Shown: piece after piece, positions 53,234 to 61,400 of the stretch | How the letters are laid out: each line of letters begins with the position of its first letter | How positions within the stretch are numbered: position 1 is the stretch's first letter | Source: Segetibacter sp. 3557_3 | GTDB lineage: Bacteria > Bacteroidota > Bacteroidia > Chitinophagales > Chitinophagaceae | DNA length: 64,000 nt | Assembly (NCBI RefSeq): GCF_004354985.1 | Contig: NZ_SMSK01000003.1 | Coordinates: 62,001-126,000, forward strand | Reading direction: 5' to 3' | Translations under genes and position numbers: made by a program | Notes under the pieces: model-generated | What the model was told of the DNA's origin: nothing | The model's input: only the letters and a program-made list of their open reading frames with translations | Databases searched by the model: none

Positions 53234-55801
53234 ATGCCCCAACCTATGAACCCCTTTACACGCCTGGTTTTAACAAGCTCATTCATAATGCTTTCGGCAG
53301 CTGCTATCAGCCAAAACCAAACGGCCGGATCGCAGCAATATAAAACAATACCCGCCGGAAAGGAATACCAGACTTCCCGGTTTCATCAATGGTTATGGGG
53401 TACGAACTACAGGAAAGAATGGAGCACCCCGGTTCGGCTACCCGTAGCCATGCTCGACACCCTGGGTGGCGGGTTAACGCCTGTAAAAGCCGGTGGAGGA
53501 AACCAGACAAAATCACTTCAGGTAGTTACCCGCGATAAAAAAACCTACACAATACGATCCGTTAATAAAACACTTGGCAAAGTATTGCCGGAAGAATTCC
53601 TTGGCACCTTCATCGAAGATTTGGTTGATGATAAAGTATCCATGTCGCACCCCTACGCATCGGCGGCCGCGTCGCACCTTGCCGGGAAAGCAAATCTCTT
53701 TCATACCAATCCATCATTTGTGTACATGCCAAAGCAGAAGGCTATAGATACCTTCAGGCAGTTTGGGAACGAAGTCTACCTTTTTGAACAGAAGCTTTCA
53801 GGAGACTGGAAGGGAGCTGCCAACCTTGGAAATTTCGGCGACTTCATCGGCACTGATGATCTGCTTGAAAAGATGTTTGCAGACAATAACATTCGCATTA
53901 ATCAACTCAGCTTTATCAAACACCGTTTGTTTGACATGCTGATTAATGATTGGGACAGGCATGAGAAGCAATGGGAGTGGGGAACACGTGACGAGTCGAA
54001 AGTAAAAGTTTACTATAATGTTCCGCAGGACCGTGATCAGGCATTTTTTAAATACAACGGGGTTTTATTGTCTACGCTTATCAAAGCTTCGGGTTTAAGT
54101 TACTTTCAGCCATTTAAACCCATAATGGAAGACGTAAAAAGCTTTAACTACGAAGAGCGAAACCTCGACCGTTTTTTTACAAACAGTGTAGGACTTGAGG
54201 GATGGGAGCAGATGGCTGCCGAAATTGAAAAAGCAATAACCGACAAAGAAATTGCAATCGCCCTTGCCCAGATGCCAAAGGAGATCCAGGGTATGTCTAA
54301 TCAAGAACTCACAGAAGCCTTGCAGGGTAGGAGATCAAAGCTGGTAAAATATGCTGCGGAATATTATCGTTTCATTGCTAAGGAGGTTGATGTTGTAGGA
54401 AGCAAAAGCAACGAACATTTCGAAGTAACTGTTCCCAACGAGGAAGAAATGGTGGTAAAGATCTATGCAACGGGAGAAAACAACCTGAGACAGAATGCGC
54501 CTTATTACCAACGAACCTTTAAAGCATCCGAGACCAGGGAGGTAAGGATTTTCGGACTTGGGGGAAATGATATATTTGATGTAAAAGGAACGTCTGCAAG
54601 CCCTATTAACCTGCGCATCATTGGCGGCGAAGATCGCGATTCGGTCACGACAACCGGCGAAGCAAGAGTACACATTTATGACAATAAGGATAATTCCTTC
54701 AATACAGGTTCTGCAACAAAATATCACCTTGCCTCCGACTCAGCAGTACATGCGTTTAAATATGCTAATTACACCTACAGCAAAAAAGGCATATCGCCGG
54801 TGGTTTTCTACACGAACGAAGACCGGCTATTTGTCGGTGTTGCATATAATGTGCTCAAACAAAAGTGGAGAAAGTCTCCGTTTGCTTATAAACACAATGT
54901 ATCGCTAAACTATTCCATTTCGCAACTTGCATTAAGTCTTATTTACAAAGGTGTTTATCCATCAGCTATTGGCAAATGGGATCTGAACCTCAGTGGCATA
55001 TATGATGCTGTTCGGTGGACCAATTATTTCGGGATGGGTAACGACTCGAAGTTCGTTGTTGATGATATTGATTACTACCGTGCCAGAACTGAAGAATGGT
55101 TGGCTGCAGTTGGTCTCAAACGAAAGATTGGGAGGAGCACTATACAATTTAACGGCCTTTTTCAGCAGGTCAGGATAATTAACGATACCGGCCGGTATAC
55201 GGGTAAAAATCTCAACCCTGGTACCATGGTTTTCAGGCCTAAGCAATTTGCTGGTGCCGAGGCGCAATACAACCTTTACGACCTGAATGATCCCGTTGTT
55301 CCAACCCGTGGTTTTGGCCTGATGGCCCGGGCATCTTTCCTGCAGAATCTAAAGGATGCTGAACGTTCGGTAGCAAACTTCCAGGCACATTCGCAGGTAT
55401 ACTTGCCGTTAATACCTAAGTTTTCACTCAGCCTGCGAGCTGGTGCAGAAACCATCACCGGGAAACCAGAGTTTTACCAATATGCTGCGGTAGGCGGCGG
55501 CCAACAATTAAGAGGGTTCAGGCAAACGCGTTTTTGGGGTAAAACAGCTTTTTATAACAGCAATGAACTGCGTTTCATAAATAACGTAAAAAGTTACATC
55601 TACAATGGCAAGCTTGGCCTGGTGGGCTTTCTTGATAACGGAAGGGTTTGGCTCCCTGGCGAACAATCAGATACCTGGCACGTAGGCTACGGTGCGGGGG
55701 TATTGTTGGCACCATTTAATAAGATCCTGGCTGAGGTTACTTACGGTTTGTCGAAAGATGAAAACCTTATTCAATTAAGGTTAACCGTTCCCGTTAGATA
55801 A
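53234..55801 (+). CDS. Omp85-like outer-membrane protein with kinase-like N-terminal region
   Basis: The product has 855 residues (ATG at 53234; a second ATG at 53246 is possible) with a signal peptide. The C-terminal ~290 residues form an Omp85/BamA-like barrel, with 'VGGGQQLRGFRQTRFWGKTAFYNSNELRF' (in parts: GGQQLRGFRQ, NELRF) and a final 'LRLTVPVR'. Before it lies a beta domain ('EVRIFGLGGNDIFDV', ~445) common in Bacteroidota surface proteins. Residues ~85-330 resemble a kinase fold of the Fam20/HipA sort: 'TYTIRSVNK' as a possible ATP lysine strand, 'DMLINDWDRHEKQW' (Asp241, His243) as the catalytic loop and 'DRDQAFFKYNG' (Asp266, Asp268) as the metal site. A surface or periplasmic kinase coupled to a barrel is inference. 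Confidence 0.8.
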   Translation: MPQPMNPFTRLVLTSSFIMLSAAAISQNQTAGSQQYKTIPAGKEYQTSRFHQWLWGTNYRKEWSTPVRLPVAMLDTLGGGLTPVKAGGGNQTKSLQVVTRDKKTYTIRSVNKTLGKVLPEEFLGTFIEDLVDDKVSMSHPYASAAASHLAGKANLFHTNPSFVYMPKQKAIDTFRQFGNEVYLFEQKLSGDWKGAANLGNFGDFIGTDDLLEKMFADNNIRINQLSFIKHRLFDMLINDWDRHEKQWEWGTRDESKVKVYYNVPQDRDQAFFKYNGVLLSTLIKASGLSYFQPFKPIMEDVKSFNYEERNLDRFFTNSVGLEGWEQMAAEIEKAITDKEIAIALAQMPKEIQGMSNQELTEALQGRRSKLVKYAAEYYRFIAKEVDVVGSKSNEHFEVTVPNEEEMVVKIYATGENNLRQNAPYYQRTFKASETREVRIFGLGGNDIFDVKGTSASPINLRIIGGEDRDSVTTTGEARVHIYDNKDNSFNTGSATKYHLASDSAVHAFKYANYTYSKKGISPVVFYTNEDRLFVGVAYNVLKQKWRKSPFAYKHNVSLNYSISQLALSLIYKGVYPSAIGKWDLNLSGIYDAVRWTNYFGMGNDSKFVVDDIDYYRARTEEWLAAVGLKRKIGRSTIQFNGLFQQVRIINDTGRYTGKNLNPGTMVFRPKQFAGAEAQYNLYDLNDPVVPTRGFGLMARASFLQNLKDAERSVANFQAHSQVYLPLIPKFSLSLRAGAETITGKPEFYQYAAVGGGQQLRGFRQTRFWGKTAFYNSNELRFINNVKSYIYNGKLGLVGFLDNGRVWLPGEQSDTWHVGYGAGVLLAPFNKILAEVTYGLSKDENLIQLRLTVPVR

Positions 55802-55929
55802 TCATTTCATTATATCAGGATGTTGCACTATCGCCCATAGTGCCGTTGCACGATTTATAATAAGGGTTCGACATTATTCAACTATAATCGCATTCCTGGT
55901 TTAACCAGGTAACTACTAAAACTATTAGG

Positions 55930-56142
55930 ATGAAAACACTTGGGATTATTCTTATTGTAGTTGGAATATTAATGTTCCTGGTGCCGGGAATAAGCTTTAC
56001 TAAAAAAGAGAAAGTGATAGACCTTGGTCCTATTGAAGTTAACAGGAATGAGAAGAAAACGATTGGCTGGCCGGTTTATGCGGGAGGTATAGCTGTGGCT
56101 GCGGGTGTTGTATTGCTGGTTGCTGGTCGTCGGGGACGTTAG
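55930..56142 (+). CDS. Small two-span membrane protein
   Basis: The product has 70 residues with two hydrophobic segments ('GIILIVVGILMFLVPGI' and 'PVYAGGIAVAAGVVLLVAG') linked by 'KKEKVIDLGPIEVNRNEKK'. Such proteins with a 'DLGP.E' loop are widespread in Bacteroidota; no function is known. It lies 128 bp after the Omp85-like gene in the same direction. Confidence 0.7.
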   Translation: MKTLGIILIVVGILMFLVPGISFTKKEKVIDLGPIEVNRNEKKTIGWPVYAGGIAVAAGVVLLVAGRRGR

Positions 56143-56240
56143 CAGTATTCATCACCCGTTGTCTTTTATACGTTGTTTTTTGATGGGTCAAATTTTACAA
56201 CCAAACTGAGGTGCGCAACGCTCATCACTGTCGTTTGAAA

Positions 56241-56456
56241 ATGGAACAGGTTGAACTTGATACCAACCATTGTAACCCAAACCCATGGGATACCCTTGTT
56301 ATGCCGTGTGGATGGTTTAACAACAATCTGGACTTATTAACGAAAGTATATTCAAGAAATTCTGACGCACCCGGCTCTCCCTATCCAGGGACTCTACTGG
56401 TGAACGGGGTTCAAATCGAGGTAACACTCTTTAAGATTGCTATTGTTCCTGTTTAA
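56241..56456 (+). CDS. Small hypothetical protein, doubtful
   Basis: A 71-residue frame starts at the ATG at 56241 ('EQVELDTNHCNPNPWDTL'). It has two cysteines and no signal. Its composition is protein-like and it lies between a membrane-protein gene and a strong terminator, but no family was recognised. Confidence 0.4.
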   Translation: MEQVELDTNHCNPNPWDTLVMPCGWFNNNLDLLTKVYSRNSDAPGSPYPGTLLVNGVQIEVTLFKIAIVPV

Positions 56457-56498
56457 TAAATTTCTCATTATATCGTGAACAAAATAACGCTAAAGAGA

Positions 56499-56539
56499 AA
56501 AGGCGTAAGCACCCTCTGTCAAGAGTTGCTTACGCCTTT
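56499..56539. terminator. Strong bidirectional hairpin terminator
   Basis: AAAGGCGTAAGCA/TGCTTACGCCTTT (56499-56511 and 56527-56539) is a perfect 13-bp stem with a 15-nt loop. It sits between the plus-strand small genes and the convergent DUF3575-like gene and could stop both. Confidence 0.8.
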
Positions 56540-56622
56540 ATAGTTTTGGTTTGATGGAATAGGAAAGGCCGTTGTAATCTAGATTAAGTCATTTACAGAT
56601 CCTGTTCCAGTGTGTGATAATT

Positions 56623-57165
56623 TTAAAAGCCAAAGCCTATTGCAATCCCGGTTCTAAGACCAAAGCCCTTGATGCCTCCTTTAATTTCGAATTCATCTTC
56701 CTTTGCTTTGTTTTTGAAATTTACGTTGTTGTAAGAAGGACCTGCAAAGATGTCAAGCACGAAACCACTTTTGTATCTCTTTTCCCATCCTACGATTGCG
56801 CCACCTCCGATGGTTGAAAAACCGGCTTCATTGTCTGATTCTTTATCTGAAATCGTAAAGTTCTGATAACGTACAAAAGGAGCTACATATCCGCCGTTAA
56901 ATGACTGTTTTTGTCCGCCGAAATAAAAGCGGTATTCTGGTGTAATGCCATATCCGGCGTACTTAAAGTCAGAGATGGAAAGGCCGGTATAAAATGCACC
57001 AACCTGGAATGTTTGACCCTCTTTGACTTCTCTTTCATAAGAGATATTACCGGTTTTTACCAGCAACGACATTGGGTTGATTTTAATTGCATTTTTTTGA
57101 ATGTCCTGTGCTTTGGAACTAAATGCCAGCGCTGCTGCAGCTAATAATAGAAAACTTCTTTTCAT
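56623..57165 (-). CDS. DUF3575-like outer-membrane beta-barrel protein
   Basis: The product has 180 residues with a signal peptide ('FLLLAAAALAFSSKAQ'). The mature part shows the DUF3575-like start 'NAIKINPMSLLVKTGNISYER' (in parts), 'GYGITPEYRFYFGG' and 'GGAIVGWEKRYKSGFVLDIFAGPSYN' (in parts), ending in 'GLRTGIAIGFGF' with a terminal Phe typical of barrel insertion. It is an 8-stranded-type small barrel of unknown role. Confidence 0.85.
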   Translation of the reverse strand: MKRSFLLLAAAALAFSSKAQDIQKNAIKINPMSLLVKTGNISYEREVKEGQTFQVGAFYTGLSISDFKYAGYGITPEYRFYFGGQKQSFNGGYVAPFVRYQNFTISDKESDNEAGFSTIGGGAIVGWEKRYKSGFVLDIFAGPSYNNVNFKNKAKEDEFEIKGGIKGFGLRTGIAIGFGF

Positions 57166-57467
57166 CTTGGTTTGATTTTTTGTTTTTTAGTTTAACGGTT
57201 TTCCGCGTTTTGATTTCATTGCAAAAATGTCTTTTAGATCATGGCAATCCAACCGCATAAAATGGTGAAAACAAAAGCCCCGTTTTGAGATGAAAATGCC
57301 TGATAATGGACAAATGAGGGTTTATCAGGCCTTATGACCACTCATAACGCTATTCGGATGTCGACTGGGGTAATCCGCCTCGCATAAACATGTGACTACC
57401 CCTATCTCAAAATGATGACTTAAGGTACAACCGCCTGTAGCGATAGGCTTAGGGGAACTTAAAGCAA
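57166..57467. other. Intergenic gap without recognised feature
   Basis: About 300 bp between two minus-strand genes. The right part has no gene, repeat or clear promoter box; the left part must carry the promoter of the DUF3575-like gene. Confidence 0.45.
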
Positions 57468-57893
57468 CTATTTTTTCAGCAATTGGGCAATTCGCTGAAG
57501 GTCGTTTAGATCTGTAGAGCTCAGGGGTTCATTGTTCGAGAACTTGGCCCGCAGAAATAACACCCGCTTGTGCTCGGGAAATCTTTCAAGTATGTCGCTG
57601 ATGAGCTTTCCGGCAGACTCATCCTTTTGGTAGAGTGGTTTTGGGGTGGGCAAGGCGGATTTATCGCGGGTCGGCATTTTCTTTATGATTGCTTCAACAG
57701 CAGCCAGCTTGCCGGGTGGGATTTCTTTTACCTTGAGCGCCTTCGCATATAATCCCTGCAGCTGTTTTTTGCTCAAACTTCCACGCTCACGATATTGCTT
57801 GTACAAGCTGATGATAAAGGAAGATACAGGATAAGCCAGTATACATTCTTCCAGCAGTTCGTTGATGCTGTCGATCTTGAAGTCTTTCCGCAT
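57468..57893 (-). CDS. Small helical hypothetical protein
   Basis: The product has 141 residues and is predicted to be all-helical ('NELLEECILAYPVSSFIISLYKQYRERG' in parts, 'LISDILERFPEHKRVLFLRAKF'). It is basic in the centre and lacks signal peptide and cysteine apart from one. No family was recognised. It stands alone. The coding pattern is good and the start 'MRKDFKIDSI' is plausible. Confidence 0.65.
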   Translation of the reverse strand: MRKDFKIDSINELLEECILAYPVSSFIISLYKQYRERGSLSKKQLQGLYAKALKVKEIPPGKLAAVEAIIKKMPTRDKSALPTPKPLYQKDESAGKLISDILERFPEHKRVLFLRAKFSNNEPLSSTDLNDLQRIAQLLKK

Positions 57894-58413
57894 AATTCCT
57901 GCAATTTACAATTACTTAACCGCTTCAATGTTGCCGTGGCTAAGAACAGGTATATTCCATTGATAAAGCCTGGCAAATTCAATGACGTCTGGTTACGAAA
58001 GACGAGGGCGGCCAAGATGATAAGATTACGAACGAATCTGCCAGTACTCCCGTAAATGCAACGGCCCTAAATAAAGAAAAAATTTTCTTCTTTCCACTGC
58101 AATAAGTATCAGCAAGCCATCGTTGATGATTCCCAAATTGGTTTACCGTGTTCCATAATAGGAATAGGCGAACCCGGCCTACGTACCAATACTTTGGAAA
58201 AACAACCTCTGCTATGAATCAAACACCACATCAGGACAAACTCATGCCCGATCAAGCCGGCGATTTGCCCGGTAGCTCTCCTCCTTTCGCATTAAGCTCG
58301 TATCAGGCTCCTAGTCACTTAAGCAGTATTGTAAGCAGAAGTGACACTGCGTCGTCGGCACCGGCTTATTTCATCTCAAAAGCAACAATCTTTAAATCAT
58401 CAGACCTGGAATT
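57894..58413. other. Intergenic region upstream of the giant adhesin
   Basis: This ~520-bp region holds a self-complementary AAGAAAA/TTTTCTT run near 58073-58092. A plus-strand 89-codon frame (58148-58417) overlapping the adhesin start is probably not coding. No other element was recognised. Confidence 0.45.
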
Positions 58414-61400
58414 ATGAAATCAACTTTACAAGTTCTATTACTGCTGGTCTTACTTGGGAGCATTACTCCGCTGGCAGCTCAGCCCTACCGGGCCACGTGG
58501 TGGTCGGGTTACAACTCGAATACACAGGTATTTCCGCTAAACGGAAGTATTAGTTCACCCTACTTTACAACGTCACAACTAAATTATAGTGGTCTAACAA
58601 GGTACGATGACAACCGCACTATTTGGGTCAACCCTAACACCTCGGCAACACTCAATACTGCTACAGCACCTTATCTCTCTTATACCTTAAACACTAATGC
58701 AACCATCAGATTCGATCGCTTTGTTTTATCGGGTCTTGCTATTTTAGGTAATAGTAAACTACAACTCCGCTGGAGTGTCGATGGATATGCCTCGTCGCTA
58801 GGTGAGTTCTCTAACAACGGCAGTAGTTATACGCTTACTTCTGTTAGCTTACCCACTACTTCTATTGCTGCAGGTTCGATCGTGTTTCGTGTATATTTCT
58901 ATGCAGCATCTGGCTCTGCAATGGTGTTTAATTCTCACACTGGCCCTTATCCCTCGATTGATGGTACGCCAACTTCTTACGGTCAAAATGGTGCTAATGT
59001 AAGTGTATGGTATACTTCCCCGGATCCAACACCTGCGTGTACCGGCACTCCGACCCCGGGTACATCAACCGTGAGTCCTGCCTCAGGAAATATTGTTACC
59101 AACCAAAGTGCTGCTTTATCATTGGCAGGTTATACTTCCGGGGTATCAGGAATAACCATTCAATGGCAATCATCATCAATCATGAATGGCACTTACACCG
59201 ATATCGCCGGTGCAACCGGAGCCAATTACAATACGGGAACAATCATCAATCCTGGCGCTACTTACTATCGTGCTCGGGTAACCTGCACAGCAACAGGTTT
59301 ATCGTCATTTTCAAATGTAATCACCGTTACCGCGACGAATATGCCGGCACCAGGTAATGCCATCAATTTTGATGGGGTAAATGATTTTATCAATTGTGGA
59401 AACAGTGCAGTTGTCGCACCGGCAAACATGAAAACAATGGAATGCTGGGTCAGGTTCAACGGCTTTGGCGACCAGGAAATAATTAGCCGAAGTATTATAT
59501 CCTACGGAGTTGAGCTGCTGATTTATGGCGGCAATCTATCGTTCTTCTGTATGCGTGATGGCTCAAATACAAGCTATATTTCGTATCCTGCGAGCAACCT
59601 CCAGACAAATACCTGGTATCACCTTGCTGCAACCTGGAACGGTACAAGGGAAACAATGCGGCTATATGTAAACGGCGACCCGGTCGGTACCCGTACCGAT
59701 ATCGGGAACGTGAATACCGGTATCCCCTATAACGCTGCGGTTAACCTGAGAATTGGTATGTGGAACGATGCTCCGGCGCGTTACCTGAATGGCGCTGTTG
59801 ACGAAGTTCGTATCTGGGATGTACAACGTACCCAGGCTGAGCTGCAGTCAGCAATGTATAATGTAGTTGCACCGTCTACATCGGGGTTGAAAGCTTACTA
59901 CCGGTTCGACCAGGGTACGGCATCCGGTGCAAACACGGCACTTTCCACAGCCTTTGATGCAACACCAAACGCTTTACATGGAACCTTGACCAATTTTACA
60001 TTAACCGGGGCAACGTCGAACTGGGTTGAAAGTTATGCTATGGTGGTGCCGGCAACTTCTGCACCCGCTACCGTAGGGTCAGGCAGTTTTCTTGCACAAT
60101 GGACCGCTCCAGCGGTTGGTATAGTAGAGCGCTACCTGTTGGATGTTTCTACCTCACCCACATTCAGCTCCTTTGTTGCAGGTTATAATGGTGCTGATGT
60201 AGGAACGGCAACTTCATTTACCGTGACCAATCTTTTACCATCCACAACTTATTACTACCGGGTTCGTGCACAAAAGGCATCTGTAAGCGGACAAGGTATT
60301 AATTCGAATACTTCATCGGCAACAACGGTCGCCCAAACTCCACCCGGAAATGCGCTGCATTATAGTGGAGTATCCAAGGCCGTGGTTTCTTCTGTTAGCC
60401 CTGTGCTCAACTTTGCCACAGGTACCGTTGAATGCTGGGTTAAACGCGACGCGCTAAATGGCCAAAACGCCTTGTTGGTTGGTGTAAGAAACGATCCTAA
60501 TGGTTCACGTTTTAGTGTACACATGGGCGACAACCTTATTGGTCTTTGGAATGGCAGTGTTTGGTCACCCGTAACAATGCCAACTTCATTTGTTCCCGGA
60601 AAATGGTATCACATTGCGGTGGTTATAAAAGCAGCTACGTCCGACGTGTACGTAAACGGGGTATTTATCGGCTCAACCACAAATGGTATGGGAACTGCTA
60701 CGGGTTTGCCGTTAATCATCGGCGGAGGCTCTGCTACTGCAACAGGTGAGGTTCTAAACGGGGCAATCGACGAAGTGCGGGTTTGGAATACCCAGCGTAC
60801 TGCGGCACAAATTGCCACTGCCCGTTTAGACACGGTGCCGGCTTCAACCGCCGGACTGGTAGCTTACTACAAATTCGACCAGGGTATAGCTTCGGGTAAC
60901 AACACGGGGCAAACTGTAGCTTATGATGCAACAGTTAATGCGCTTAACGGAACCCTGTCTGGTTTCGGACTAACCGGGTCAACATCAAACTGGATTGAAA
61001 GTTATGCTATGGCTGTACCTACCACTACTCCTGCCACACTTTTAACCACAAATGCCATGACCGCAAATTGGTCTGCTCCGCTCAGAGGAACGGTAGAGAA
61101 GTATCTAATAGACGTATCGACAAATGCAAACTTTACAAGCTTCGTCGCTGGCTATAATGGAAAAGATGTTGGTCTGGCAACAAGCACGCCAGTTACAGGA
61201 TTAAGTCCCAACACAACGTACTATATACGCGTACGGGCTGAAAAGTCTTCAGTCACAGGTCAGGGAAGTTTTTCAAACACAATAACAGCTACAACTTGTC
61301 CTGCAATGTTGGTTCCTTCAGTGTCCATTGCAGCTAATCCATCTGGTGTTATTGCTTCAGGCACTACGGTTCAGTTCACCGCTACCCCTACGAACGGAGG

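Noticed and set aside
58148..58417. 89-codon frame before the giant adhesin
   Set aside because: It overlaps the adhesin start, lacks a clear ribosome site and looks like untranslated leader.
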